A stretch of DNA of 64,000 nt from Hyphomicrobiales bacterium (GTDB taxonomy: Bacteria > Pseudomonadota > Alphaproteobacteria > Parvibaculales > Parvibaculaceae): positions 62,001-126,000 of the forward strand of contig WGND01000012.1 in NCBI GenBank assembly GCA_016124805.1. The letters are read 5' to 3'. Every line of letters starts with the position of its first letter. Position 1 is the first letter of the stretch. A program made the position numbers and the translations under genes. Of this stretch, positions 25,080 through 34,200 are shown piece by piece. Under the pieces are notes generated by a model, which was not told the DNA's origin, did no database searches, and worked only from the letters and a program-made list of their open reading frames with translations.

Positions 25080-25865
25080 TCAGAATATCGAGTAGGCGCC
25101 ATCAATCACGAAAGTATCGCCTGAATGGTAGGAAGAGGCGGTGGAAGTGAGATAGACAGCCACGCCCCCAAAATCTTCCGGCTGACCCCAGCGCCGCGCC
25201 GGCACACGGGGAATGACCTTTTCGGCAAAGGCCGGGGCGGCCTGAGCACCGGCCGTCATGTCGGTGGCAATCCAGCCTGGCAGGATCGCATTGGCGCGCA
25301 CGCCATAACGGGCAAATTCGACAGCCGTGCTCTTGACCATCGAAATGACCGCTCCCTTGGTGGCCGCATAAGCCTGATTGCGGGCAGCCCCCTCAATCGC
25401 GGCGAGGCTTGCCACACCCACGATCGAGCCGCCTGATTTGTCACCGGCCTTGGCGCGTTCGGTCATGTGGCGGGCCGCTTCACGCATCGTCCAGAAAACA
25501 CCATCCAGATTGACGGCAAGTGTCTTGCGGTAAATTTCGGTGGTGATGTCGAGGAATGAAGGTGCGCCATAACCGACACCGGCATTGGCAAAAACGGAAT
25601 CAATGCGGCCCATTTCCTTGGCCGTGGCGACCATGCCGTCCACGACTTCCTTTTCCTGCGTCACGTCCACGCGGCGGGTCAGAACCTTGCCGCCATAGGC
25701 CTTGAGCTTGGCTGCCGCCTTCTCATTTTTTTCTTCATTGGTGCCCCAGATCGCAACATCGCCGCCCGATGCCGCAATGGCCTCAGCCATGCCAAGGCCA
25801 ATGCCGCCATTGCCGCCGGTGATCAAGGCGACTTTGCCGCTAAGGTCGAATGGTTTGTATGTCAT
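25080..25865 (-). CDS. SDR family oxidoreductase
   Basis: A 261-residue classical SDR with TGGNGGIGLGMAEAIA (cofactor site, residues 16-31), NAGVGYG after the central strand, a catalytic Ser in GVASLAA, and the YAATK pair. The C-terminus ends in the usual YLTSTASSYHSGDTFVIDGA, typical of SDRs that act on 3-keto or sugar-like substrates. Start ATG has GGAGAA 6 bases upstream. It heads the run SDR, marR, nitronate monooxygenase. Substrate unknown. Confidence 0.9.
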   Translation of the reverse strand: MTYKPFDLSGKVALITGGNGGIGLGMAEAIAASGGDVAIWGTNEEKNEKAAAKLKAYGGKVLTRRVDVTQEKEVVDGMVATAKEMGRIDSVFANAGVGYGAPSFLDITTEIYRKTLAVNLDGVFWTMREAARHMTERAKAGDKSGGSIVGVASLAAIEGAARNQAYAATKGAVISMVKSTAVEFARYGVRANAILPGWIATDMTAGAQAAPAFAEKVIPRVPARRWGQPEDFGGVAVYLTSTASSYHSGDTFVIDGAYSIF

Positions 25866-25913
25866 GATGGTTCTCCTCTTTTCTTTTTGTTTTTATTGAA
25901 AGTGATGCCGTGG

Positions 25914-26285
25914 TCAGCGTGTCTGCATGCCACCGGGTATGGGTTTCAGCCGTTCCTGTTCGGCGGGCTTAGGTTCAGATTTTTCATTCTGGATTTCACT
26001 CAGCTCCGAGCAGACGAAATAGGGCTTGTAGCTCAGATGCTCAGGGTCCGGAGGAATTTGGCATGAATAGATCGACGCACCCTTTTGCAGGATGAGCGAT
26101 GAGCCCAGATTGCCTTTGATTTCGTAGCCATCCTTGGTGAGGTCACTCAAGGTCATTTCCGTCGCGACAAATGGGCCCGTGCGGGTGCCCGGAATAAAGG
26201 CATCACCCGGTGCAGCAGCGACGGGAACAGCGAAGGCCGAAAACATGATGAGGGCGTGGAGCGAGCCGACCAGCCGAAGTTTCAT
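25914..26285 (-). CDS. Hypothetical secreted protein, 123 residues
   Basis: The product starts with a signal peptide (SLHALIMFSAFAVPVAAA, cut near residue 25) and a mature domain with GTRTGPFVATEMTLSDL, GYEIKGNLGSSLILQ and two cysteines (SCQIPP and FVCSEL). It ends in a Pro/Glu/Lys-rich tail. It resembles small periplasmic proteins of unknown role in Alphaproteobacteria; I cannot name the family. I start at ATG 26285, where the signal sequence begins; an upstream longer frame adds 13 residues. The downstream neighbour on the same strand is the SDR gene, 48 bases away. Confidence 0.62.
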   Translation of the reverse strand: MKLRLVGSLHALIMFSAFAVPVAAAPGDAFIPGTRTGPFVATEMTLSDLTKDGYEIKGNLGSSLILQKGASIYSCQIPPDPEHLSYKPYFVCSELSEIQNEKSEPKPAEQERLKPIPGGMQTR

Positions 26286-26382
26286 AGCGTGGCTTTCGTA
26301 GTGATACGCGGAACTGAATGCCAAAGGGCATCAAATAAGGGGCTGATCTTAGCCAAAAGGGGCTCAGGCACAACAAGAGCGC

Positions 26383-26877
26383 TCAGGCAGCGCAATCCTG
26401 ACAAAGACCTGATATTTCCACGACCTTGTGTTCCCCGACGAAAGACGCGCGTTTCGCAGCGGCATCAAGTGCGGTTTCCAGCGTCTTGTCGAAAATTTCC
26501 TGCGTCGTGCCGCAGGACCGGCAGATCAGGAACTGGCCGCTATGGGGGGCGCCCGCCTCGGCGCAGCCCAGATAGGCATTCAGCGATTCAATCTTGTGAA
26601 TAAGCCCTTCGGCCATCAGAAAATCGAGCGCGCGATAAACCGTTGGCGGACGCGCCGACTTGTGGCTGTCGGAAAGTTCATCAAGCACCTGATAGGCGCC
26701 GATCGGGCGATGCGAGCGCCAGACGATCTGCAGCACTTTTTCACGCAGGGGCGTAAGCTGCACATGACGGGCATCGCAGAGTTCGCGCGCACGACTCAGC
26801 GCATCATCCACGCAATGGGAATGGTCATGCGGTGCGAGCGGGTTGGCGACAGGTCGGGCATGTGAGCTTTTGGCCAA
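26383..26877 (-). CDS. zur: Fur-family zinc uptake regulator (Zur-like)
   Basis: A 164-residue Fur-family repressor. The winged-helix part holds LTPLREKVLQIVW and SHKSARPPTVYRALDFLMAEGLIHKIESLNAYLGC, and the dimerisation part has the structural zinc pairs CRSC and CQDC. The IESLNA(Y/F)xGC sequence is typical of Zur rather than Fur or Irr. I place the start at a TTG at 26877, with CAGGAG ending 6 bases before it; an ATG-free N-terminus is rich in His. It is divergent from the SRAP gene, and a candidate Zur-box dyad lies about 25 bases upstream. No znu genes are next door. Confidence 0.82.
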   Translation of the reverse strand: MAKSSHARPVANPLAPHDHSHCVDDALSRARELCDARHVQLTPLREKVLQIVWRSHRPIGAYQVLDELSDSHKSARPPTVYRALDFLMAEGLIHKIESLNAYLGCAEAGAPHSGQFLICRSCGTTQEIFDKTLETALDAAAKRASFVGEHKVVEISGLCQDCAA

Positions 26878-26902
26878 GAACAACTCCTGATGGGTCACTT
26901 GT

Positions 26903-26920
26903 GCTATGATACAACATAAC
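26903..26920. promoter_or_regulatory. Candidate Zur/Fur box upstream of zur
   Basis: GCTATG, six bases, CATAAC; read from the other strand GTTATG, six bases, CATAGC. The arms match at 5 of 6. It lies between the divergent zur and SRAP starts. A/T-rich spacing of GTTATG-type half-sites resembles Zur boxes; autoregulation is inferred. Confidence 0.4.
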
Positions 26921-26977
26921 ATCAATGAGAAAACCCTGCGCCGACAGATCACCGGAAAACGGATGAAAAGCTGACCA

Positions 26978-27715
26978 ATGTGCGGACGCTTTGCCATAAC
27001 CACGCCGCCTCAGGCGATGCGCGAGCTGTTCGATTTCCTCGAGCAGCCCAATTTCCCGCCGCGCTACAATATTGCCCCCACCCAGCCCATTCCCGTCATC
27101 CGGCAGGAAGGTGGCAAGCGGCATTTCGTGCTGGTGCGATGGGGGCTGATCCCCTCATGGGCCAAGGAGGTGCCGCAATCGGTATTGATCAATGCACGCG
27201 CTGAAACCATCGCCGAGAAGCCGTCTTTTCGGGGTGCCTTTCGCCACCATCGCGCGCTCATACCAGCTGATGGCTATTACGAATGGCAGACGACAAAGCC
27301 CGGCAGCAAACAGCCCTATTATATTCGCCGGGCGGATTCGCGCCCCTTTGCCATGGCGGCAATCTGGGACAACTGGATGCCGTCAAATGGCAGCGAGATG
27401 GAAAGTGCGGCGCTCATTACCACCCAGGCCAATCAATCGCTCATGGCCCTTCATCACCGCATGCCGGTCATTCTTGAGCCCTCGCAATGGGATTTATGGC
27501 TCGACCCGGCAACACCCGTGAAGGAATTGCAGGCGCTTCTCAAGCCTGCCCCGGAGGGTTTGCTGGTCGCCATTCCCGTCAGCACACGCGTCAACAAGGT
27601 CGTCAATGACGAGGCGTCACTCTTGGACCCCGTCACGCCGCCAGATGTGGTGCCGGAACAGGCCGCGAAAAAGTCAAAGCTGGCCCGAGACAGTCGCCAG
27701 ATTGATCTGTTCTGA
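26978..27715 (+). CDS. SRAP domain protein (YedK/HMCES-type SOS-associated peptidase)
   Basis: SRAP proteins form a covalent thiazolidine link to abasic sites in single-stranded DNA through Cys2 and protect them. The 245-residue protein begins MCGRF, giving the catalytic Cys2 after methionine removal; PPRYNIAPTQ, INARAETIAEKPSF, DGYYEW and HHRMPVIL are the other conserved blocks. The start codon must be this ATG, as Cys2 is essential. It is divergent from zur. The 226 bases beyond it hold a possible TATACT -10 element for the next gene. Confidence 0.94.
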   Translation: MCGRFAITTPPQAMRELFDFLEQPNFPPRYNIAPTQPIPVIRQEGGKRHFVLVRWGLIPSWAKEVPQSVLINARAETIAEKPSFRGAFRHHRALIPADGYYEWQTTKPGSKQPYYIRRADSRPFAMAAIWDNWMPSNGSEMESAALITTQANQSLMALHHRMPVILEPSQWDLWLDPATPVKELQALLKPAPEGLLVAIPVSTRVNKVVNDEASLLDPVTPPDVVPEQAAKKSKLARDSRQIDLF

Positions 27716-27941
27716 CAGGTCGAATATCGCGCCTTGTGCGGTTTTCATCTAATGCCCGTCATGATTCGAGGTTCGGGCAGGTTGCGATGCTTGCCCCTGC
27801 GGGTCTGCACAGGATTAAAAGCGCTGAAACCATGGCAATCCGCGCCAAAATGTCTCCCCGGCCTCTGCAAAGCTGATCTGGTGCTTCGCAGCGGGCCTTC
27901 CTCTGGCCTATACTGTTTTTTCACGCTGTCCCGGTGAGGCA

Positions 27942-29288
27942 ATGCTCTCTGACATAATCATCCTGCTCGTTCTGGTCCTGGTGAACGGGTTTTTCTCGCT
28001 TTCTGAAATGGCGCTGGTGTCTTCGCGACGGCAGCGGCTGGAGGCGCTCAAGACCGAGCGCCAGCGTTCCGGCACGTCTACGGCGTCGGTGGACAAGGCC
28101 CTCCAGCTCCATGCAGAGCCTGGCAGGTTCCTCTCTGCGGTACAGATCGGCATTACGCTGGTCGGCGTTTTCACGGGCGCCTTCGGTGCGACCACGCTGT
28201 CGGCACCGCTCACCACACTGCTCGAGCCACTGCCCCTGATCGGGGGCTACGCGGAAGCCTTCTCCTTCACATTCGTCGTGGTGATCATCACCTATCTCTC
28301 GCTCATTCTGGGCGAACTGGCGCCCAAGCGCATTGCGCTGTCCAATCCGGAGCGCATTGCCGCGAGTGTGGCTGGCCCGATGAGCAGCGCGTCGCATATC
28401 CTCAAGCCCTTTGTGACATTGCTTTCCTATTCCACCGAAGCGGTGGTCAAGCTCTACGGCATCACCGGGCAGAGCGTGCCGCAGGTGACGGAAGACGAGA
28501 TCAGGCATCTGATTGAAGAGGGGGCGGCATCCGGTGCGATTGAGGGCGTGGAGCGGGACATCGTCAATCGCGTGTTTCGTCTGAGCGATATGCGCGTCAG
28601 CGAGATCATGACGCCGCGTATCCAGATGGTCTGGCTCGACAGTGAGGCACCGCTTGAAGAGAACCTCGCCATCATTCGCCGTCATCAGAATATGCGCTAT
28701 CCGATCCGCAAGGGGATTGGCGGGCCACCCATCGGGATGGCGCGTGTGGAAGACCTCTTCCATGAAAAGCCGCCGACAAATAATGATGAGCTTTTCGGCA
28801 AGATGTCGCCGCCGCTCTATGTCCCGCGCACATCCTCGGTTCTCAAGGCGCTGAGCATTCTTCAGTCGGAGACCATGTTCATGGCCTTCATCATTGATGA
28901 ATATGGTGATGTGGTCGGCTCGCTCACCATGGGAGAAATTTTCTTCGCCATGATCGGCGATATTTCAGATCATGCAGGCGATGCCCATCCATCGGTCTTC
29001 CAGCGCGCGGATGGGTCCTATCTGATTGACGGCGTTGTCTCGGTGGACGAGGTGCGCCGCCTGCTCAATCTGCTGCATTTGCCCGGCGATGACAGTGCCG
29101 AGGTGAATACCTTGGCCGGTGTCATTTTCAACTGGTTTGGCCGCCTGCCCAATGAAGGCGACTATTTCGGCTGGAACGGCTACCGCTTTGAAGTTGTGGA
29201 TATGGACGGACCGCGTATTGACAAGGTCATGATTGTGCCTGCGCAAAACCTTCCCATCGGCAAGGCGTCAACGCGTAGCGCGGATTAA
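27942..29288 (+). CDS. CNNM/CorC-HlyC transmembrane protein (hemolysin family)
   Basis: The 448-residue protein has a DUF21 (CNNM) membrane domain with about four helices in residues 1-180, starting LVLVLVNGFFSLSEMALVSSRR, a pair of CBS domains (about 200-330, with VSEIMTPRIQMVWLD), and a C-terminal CorC_HlyC domain (about 350-440). The family is linked to magnesium and cobalt export and homeostasis at the inner membrane; hemolysin is a historic label. The ATG has GAGG 5 bases upstream. Its 3' end overlaps the convergent FAD-enzyme gene by 4 bases. Confidence 0.9.
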   Translation: MLSDIIILLVLVLVNGFFSLSEMALVSSRRQRLEALKTERQRSGTSTASVDKALQLHAEPGRFLSAVQIGITLVGVFTGAFGATTLSAPLTTLLEPLPLIGGYAEAFSFTFVVVIITYLSLILGELAPKRIALSNPERIAASVAGPMSSASHILKPFVTLLSYSTEAVVKLYGITGQSVPQVTEDEIRHLIEEGAASGAIEGVERDIVNRVFRLSDMRVSEIMTPRIQMVWLDSEAPLEENLAIIRRHQNMRYPIRKGIGGPPIGMARVEDLFHEKPPTNNDELFGKMSPPLYVPRTSSVLKALSILQSETMFMAFIIDEYGDVVGSLTMGEIFFAMIGDISDHAGDAHPSVFQRADGSYLIDGVVSVDEVRRLLNLLHLPGDDSAEVNTLAGVIFNWFGRLPNEGDYFGWNGYRFEVVDMDGPRIDKVMIVPAQNLPIGKASTRSAD

Positions 29289-30712
29289 CGCGGCGACGTA
29301 ATGTCGACAACCTTTCCCGGATTGAGAATGTTTTTCGGATCAAGCGCCATTTTCAGCGCGCGCATCAGATCCATCTCGACAGGTGATTTGATGGCGGCAA
29401 TTTCATCGCGCTTCATGTGACCCACGCCATGTTCGGCGCTGATGGAACCGCCCATCTCGCGCACAATGGCATGGACGATGGCATTCATCTCATCCCAATG
29501 GGCAAGATAGGCTGCCTTGTCCATGCCGACGGGCTGGCTCAGATTGAAATGCACATTGCCATCGCCAATATGTCCGAAGGGCACGGGACGAATGCCCGGC
29601 ATGGCGGCGACAACAGCGGCGCTGGCCTTGGCGATGAAAGCAGCCATGGATGAGACGGGCACCGAGACATCATGCTTGATACTGCCGCCTTCATGCTTCT
29701 GGATTTCCGAAAGTGACTCGCGCAGCTGCCAGAGCGACTGGCGCTGGCTTTCCGATTGCGCCACGGCGGCATCGCTGATGAGCCCGCGTGACAGGGCATC
29801 GCTCAGGAACTGCTCTATAAGCGTGTCGAGACCAAGGCTTGCTGATCCGGCGGTCATTTCGACCAGCACATACCAGGGTGAGGGCGCGGCCAACGGGTCG
29901 CTGGCACCGGGCAGATGATTCTCGATGAATTCAAGACCGATCCGCGGCACGAGTTCGAAGGTGCTGACAAGACCACCACTCTGACCTTCGGCAAGGCGCA
30001 GAAGATCGACAGCCGCTTCGACACTCGGCACGGCAACGAAAGCCGTCTCAATGGATTTGGGTTCGACAAAAAGTTTCAGGACGGCGGCGGTGATGATGCC
30101 GAGCGTCCCTTCCGAGCCGAGAAAGAGCTGCTTCAGGTCATAGCCTGTATTGTCCTTGCGCAGGCCCTTGAGGCTGGAGAGCACACGCCCGTCGGCAAGC
30201 ACAACCTCAAGCCCCAGCACCAGGTCGCGTGCATTGCCATAGCGCAGCACAGCCGTGCCGCCGGCATTGGTCGAAAGATTGCCGCCGATCTGGCAGGACC
30301 CTTCCGAGGCAAGGCTGAGCGGGAAGAGACGGCCCACCTCCCGGGCATGGGACTGCACCTCGGCGAGCGTCATGCCGGCTTCCACGGTCAGCGTATTGTT
30401 CAGCGGATCAAGGGCGCGCAGGGCCTTCATGCGCGAGAGCGACAGAATGATCTCGTCGCCCTTGAAGGGGATCTGTCCGCCCACGAGCCCGGTATTGCCA
30501 CCCTGCGGCACGATGGCTGTGCCGGTCTCATGCGCCAGACGCAGAATGTCGGAAACTTCCTGCGTCGTTTGGGGAGCGAGAAGGGCGGCGCATCGGCCCT
30601 GATAAAGTCCGCGCCATTCCACCAGATGAGGCGCGAGCGTCGCTGCGTCATCGACATAGCCCTTGGGACCGGTGATTGCCTTGAATTTCAGAAGTGTGTC
30701 GGCGAAGGGCAT
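29285..30712 (-). CDS. FAD-linked oxidoreductase (FAD_binding_4; D-2-hydroxy acid dehydrogenase-like)
   Basis: The 475-residue enzyme has the vanillyl-alcohol-oxidase FAD fold: PQGGNTGLVGGQIPF near residue 75, GNLSTNAGGTAVLRYGNARDLVLGLEVV around 140-170, and a FAD-linked C-terminal cap containing GHIGDGNVHFN and GGSISAEHGVGHMKRD. This pattern is shared by D-lactate and D-2-hydroxyglutarate dehydrogenases. The substrate is a 2-hydroxy acid by homology. Start at 30712 is chosen for the family's length; a longer frame upstream is unlikely. Confidence 0.87.
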   Translation of the reverse strand: MPFADTLLKFKAITGPKGYVDDAATLAPHLVEWRGLYQGRCAALLAPQTTQEVSDILRLAHETGTAIVPQGGNTGLVGGQIPFKGDEIILSLSRMKALRALDPLNNTLTVEAGMTLAEVQSHAREVGRLFPLSLASEGSCQIGGNLSTNAGGTAVLRYGNARDLVLGLEVVLADGRVLSSLKGLRKDNTGYDLKQLFLGSEGTLGIITAAVLKLFVEPKSIETAFVAVPSVEAAVDLLRLAEGQSGGLVSTFELVPRIGLEFIENHLPGASDPLAAPSPWYVLVEMTAGSASLGLDTLIEQFLSDALSRGLISDAAVAQSESQRQSLWQLRESLSEIQKHEGGSIKHDVSVPVSSMAAFIAKASAAVVAAMPGIRPVPFGHIGDGNVHFNLSQPVGMDKAAYLAHWDEMNAIVHAIVREMGGSISAEHGVGHMKRDEIAAIKSPVEMDLMRALKMALDPKNILNPGKVVDITSPR

Positions 30713-30812
30713 AAGACCTATTCTTTCGGCGCAGCGGTATGTGCAGAGATAGTTATGGCGCAATCACGGCCCCCGTTCTAGATTGCCGCGCCGAAAAGGG
30801 AGCAAGAACAAC

Positions 30813-31703
30813 ATGAGCGACAAGGCCAGCGGAACCGGCGATTTTACGAGCCTCGACCATATAATCATTGCGGTGAAAGACCTGCCCGCTGCCGAAGCAG
30901 CCTATACGACCATTTTTGGTCGTGCACCCTCCTGGCGCGGCATTCATCCCGGTCGCGGCACCGGCAATGTGCTCTATCGGCTGGAAAACACCTATGTCGA
31001 AGTCATGGGCGTGGTCGGCGAAGGCCCCGGTGCCGATGATCTGACCAGGCGTCTGAATGAGCGCGGCGAGGGGCTATACGGTATCGTGCTGGGTGTTTCC
31101 GATGCGGCAAAGGTTTCTGAGACGCTCAAGGCCCGTGGCTTCCCGGCGGGAGACGCTGTCAGCGGGTCCGGCCGCGACGAGATCACAGGCCAGACGCGCC
31201 ACTGGAATCTGATGGCCATGCCCGCAGAGGCCACACGCGGTCTTTTCATGCTGGGCATTGAGCACCTCGATCCGGCGGATTCCCTGCCCAAGGCACCACT
31301 GCTTGACGGGTTGGGTGAAGCGGAAACGATTTCGGCCTGCGATCATGTCGTTGTGATGACGGCAGATGGTGACGCGATGAAGACGCTTTTCAGTGACACA
31401 TTCGGCATCCGTCTGGCGCTTGATCAGACCAGGCCCGAATGGGGCGTACGCCAGCTCTTCTATCGCCTGGGCGGCGCCACGATCGAAATTGTGCAGAGCC
31501 TTGATCCGGCAAAAGCACCCAAGGCGGACAATTATATGGGCCTTGCCTGGACGGTCAGTGACATTGCCGCGACACAGAAGCGACTGGCGACGGCTGGCTT
31601 TGACGTCTCGGAAGTGCGCAAGGGCCGCAAGCCCGGCACAGCCGTCTGCACCATCCGCGATAAAACATCCGGTGTGCCCACTTTGCTTGTCGGTCCAGCC
31701 TGA
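30813..31703 (+). CDS. VOC family protein (glyoxalase-like)
   Basis: A 296-residue protein made of two vicinal-oxygen-chelate halves. The first begins LDHIIIAVKDLPAAEAAYTTIFG, and the second begins ACDHVVVMTADGDAMKTLFS near residue 170. Each half has beta-alpha-beta-beta units with the metal-ligand positions typical of VOC enzymes (glyoxalases, dioxygenases). The start ATG has AGGGAG 9 bases upstream. The substrate is unknown. It is followed closely by a UPF0114 gene on the same strand. Confidence 0.8.
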   Translation: MSDKASGTGDFTSLDHIIIAVKDLPAAEAAYTTIFGRAPSWRGIHPGRGTGNVLYRLENTYVEVMGVVGEGPGADDLTRRLNERGEGLYGIVLGVSDAAKVSETLKARGFPAGDAVSGSGRDEITGQTRHWNLMAMPAEATRGLFMLGIEHLDPADSLPKAPLLDGLGEAETISACDHVVVMTADGDAMKTLFSDTFGIRLALDQTRPEWGVRQLFYRLGGATIEIVQSLDPAKAPKADNYMGLAWTVSDIAATQKRLATAGFDVSEVRKGRKPGTAVCTIRDKTSGVPTLLVGPA

Positions 31704-31760
31704 CAAACGCCCGAAAATCTGCCAACTTGTGTCGTCAAAATTGTTCGGGCTGAGGGTGCG

Positions 31761-32258
31761 ATGAAATCATTCGAGTTGTTTATCGAGCGTCTGGTGCTTT
31801 CCAGCCGTTGGGTGCTGGTTGTGTTCTATCTCGGGCTGGCAGCCTCCCTTGTGGTCTATGCCGCCTCCTTCCTGCTCAAGCTCTACAAGATCGCCCTTCA
31901 CGCCTTCGACTCAAGCGAAGCCGAGATGATCCTGGCCATGCTGAGCCTCATCGACGCTGCGCTGGTGGCGGGTTTGGTGCTGATGGTCATGCTGGCAAGC
32001 TATGAAAACTTCGTCAGCCGTTTTGACGAGGAAAACACCGGGCTCACATGGCTCGGAAAGCTGGATGCGGGCAGCCTCAAGGTGAAGGTTGCTTCGGCCA
32101 TCGTGGCGATCTCTTCAATCCATCTGCTGCAGGTCTTCCTCAATATTGCGGAATATACCTCCGAGCGCATCATGTGGCAGACCATCATGCATATGGTGTT
32201 TGTGATCTCGGCTGTGGCCCTGGCCTGGCTCGACAACATGACGGCCAAGAAGCATTAG
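31761..32258 (+). CDS. UPF0114 (YqhA-like) inner membrane protein
   Basis: A 165-residue protein with four predicted membrane segments (about 13-35, 52-75, 108-127, 140-158). The core SFELFIERLVLSSRW and the run IDAALVAGLVLMVMLASYENFVSRF match the UPF0114 family, which has no assigned function. Start ATG has GAGGG 4 bases upstream. It ends 3 bases from the stop of the convergent Sua5-type gene. Confidence 0.88.
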   Translation: MKSFELFIERLVLSSRWVLVVFYLGLAASLVVYAASFLLKLYKIALHAFDSSEAEMILAMLSLIDAALVAGLVLMVMLASYENFVSRFDEENTGLTWLGKLDAGSLKVKVASAIVAISSIHLLQVFLNIAEYTSERIMWQTIMHMVFVISAVALAWLDNMTAKKH

Positions 32259-32261
32259 CGA

Positions 32262-33233
32262 CTAAAGCTGGTCGCGCGGGGCGGCGGCACGGCGCAGGCG
32301 GTCATTGATGGCCTCGCCCAGTCCCGTTTCCGGAATGGGCATGATGGCGATCGGGCGCCCGCCTTCATCGAGCTGGCGCAACATCGCAAAAAGATGGGCG
32401 GCTGCTTCCTCAAGGTCACCCGTGGTGGAGAGATTGAGCCCGTCAACCGCCGGCATGTCCGGGCCAAATCCCAGCAAGACCTCATCCCCCTCACTATGTG
32501 TCGCGTTGAGCCGGAGAACCACATCTGGCGCATAATGGCTGGCGAGCTGGCCCGGTGAGGCGCGGCCTGTTTCGCCCGAGAGCGGCGCGGCTTCAAGAAG
32601 CCTGAACCCGATCACGGCTTCAATCGCGTCGCGCGCAATGGCCCCGGGACGCAGCAGGGTCGGCCCGGCAGCGGGAAAACCGATCACGGTTGATTCAAGC
32701 CCCAGCCGACAGGGCCCCGCATCAAGCACCAGTTTCAGCGCCCCGGCATGTCCGAGCGATTCCATCACATGGGCGGCTTCCGTGGGGCTGACCTTGCCGG
32801 ACGCATTGGCTGAAGGGGCGGCGATGGGGCGACGGGCGGCCTTGAGCAGGGCCTGCGCGGTCTCATGGGCAGGCACGCGCAAAGCCACTGTGTCAAGACC
32901 GGCACTTACCAGAAGCGACAGGGGCGTGTCGGCCCGGCGCGGCAAGACGAGCGTCAGGCCGCCCGGCCAGAAGGCAGCAGCAAGCCGCTCGGCGACGGGC
33001 GTGAACGTCGCATGTTCACGGGCCGCTGCAATATCGGGCAGATGCACGATCAGCGGATTGAATGTCGGGCGGCCCTTGGCGGCGAAGATCGAGGCAACTG
33101 CCAGATCATTGGTGGCATCTGCCCCCAGGCCGTAAACCGTCTCTGTGGCGAAGGCAACAAGCCCGCCCGCGCGCAGGATGTCACCAGCGCGTTGAAGGCT
33201 CTCGGCATCGGCAACAAGACATTCAGGCGGCAT
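32262..33233 (-). CDS. Threonylcarbamoyl-AMP synthase (Sua5/TsaC)
   Basis: The enzyme makes threonylcarbamoyl-AMP from threonine, bicarbonate and ATP for the t6A37 modification of ANN-decoding tRNAs. The 323-residue protein has the YrdC/TsaC domain with FATETVYGLGADATN and KGRPTFNPLIVHLP, then a C-terminal Sua5 domain after about residue 205, so it is the longer Sua5 type. The ATG at 33233 overlaps the upstream SDR gene; an ATG at 33260 is an alternative start. It is convergent with the UPF0114 gene. Confidence 0.94.
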   Translation of the reverse strand: MPPECLVADAESLQRAGDILRAGGLVAFATETVYGLGADATNDLAVASIFAAKGRPTFNPLIVHLPDIAAAREHATFTPVAERLAAAFWPGGLTLVLPRRADTPLSLLVSAGLDTVALRVPAHETAQALLKAARRPIAAPSANASGKVSPTEAAHVMESLGHAGALKLVLDAGPCRLGLESTVIGFPAAGPTLLRPGAIARDAIEAVIGFRLLEAAPLSGETGRASPGQLASHYAPDVVLRLNATHSEGDEVLLGFGPDMPAVDGLNLSTTGDLEEAAAHLFAMLRQLDEGGRPIAIMPIPETGLGEAINDRLRRAAAPRDQL

Positions 33234-34059
33234 TTTCTGTTTTCGTTCTGGCAACGGCATTGCGCTTGTTGCGCGCCATCAGCCCATGGACAAGGCGCTG
33301 CGGCAGCAGACGCGCCAGCAGGGCGATGAAATTGTTGATCCGTCCATTGATGATGACGGGTCGGCCTTCCATCACCGCGTCATAGGCCTGGCGCGCTACC
33401 ACATCACCGGTCATCCAGATGAATTTGGGCAGCTTGTTCATTTGCTCGCGGTTGCCCGCGACATCGTGAAATTCCGAATAGGTAAAGCCGGGGCAAAGTG
33501 CCGTCACATGCACATTATTGCCGATATTCTCAAGCGACAGGCTTTCCGACATCTTGATCACGAAGGATTTGGCTGCCGCATAGAGCGTGCCACCTGCCGC
33601 ACCGGGCAGATGCCCGGCAAGCGAGGCCACATTAATGATGCGGCCATAGCCACGCGCTGCCATGCCGGGGCCGAACAGATGGCACAGCTCGGCATAGGAG
33701 GTCACCATCACCTGAATGAGACCTGCCTGATCGGCCCATTTGGTGTCCCTGAAATAGCCTGTCACGCTGTAGCCGGCATTATTGACCAGCGCATCAATCA
33801 TGATGTGCTGGGCGGCGAGATCATCAAACAGGCGGCGCGGCGTGGCTGGATCGGACAGATCGGCGGCTATGATATGTGTCTCCACGCCATATTTCCCCTT
33901 GGTCTCCTGAGCAAGGGCTTCCAGCCGGTCCTTGCGGCGGGCGACCAGCACCAGATGGAAACCTTCCGAAGCAAAGACGAGCGCGATCTCGCGCCCGATC
34001 CCCGCAGACGCGCCGGTGATGAGGGCGGTGCGAGACTTGCCGATTGGTTCCGATGCCAT
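33223..34059 (-). CDS. SDR family oxidoreductase
   Basis: A 278-residue SDR with TGASAGIGREIALVFASEG (residues 15-33), NNAGYSV after residue 90, a Ser in VASLAGHLP and YAAAK. The C-terminal basic tail (NKRNAVARTKTENAA) is unusual. This shape resembles the DltE/YqjQ-like group of SDRs acting on lipid or sugar substrates. Start has AGAGAA 3-4 bases upstream. It overlaps the Sua5-type gene by 11 bases. Substrate unknown. Confidence 0.85.
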   Translation of the reverse strand: MASEPIGKSRTALITGASAGIGREIALVFASEGFHLVLVARRKDRLEALAQETKGKYGVETHIIAADLSDPATPRRLFDDLAAQHIMIDALVNNAGYSVTGYFRDTKWADQAGLIQVMVTSYAELCHLFGPGMAARGYGRIINVASLAGHLPGAAGGTLYAAAKSFVIKMSESLSLENIGNNVHVTALCPGFTYSEFHDVAGNREQMNKLPKFIWMTGDVVARQAYDAVMEGRPVIINGRINNFIALLARLLPQRLVHGLMARNKRNAVARTKTENAA

Positions 34060-34200
34060 ATTTCTCTCCTTAACCGCCCAAATGAGGTGCGTTTGTCGAT
34101 AGACGGTTCAATTGCCCAATAGAATACAGTAAAAGCCGCTGAACCACCCCTATATGCCACAATCCGCCCGTTGCCCGCTGTGATCTGCAAGAGGAACCCC

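Noticed and set aside
27716-27941. A tRNA or small RNA in the 226-base gap after the SRAP gene
   Set aside because: A GGTTCG-like string is present, but no cloverleaf can be formed and no terminator follows.
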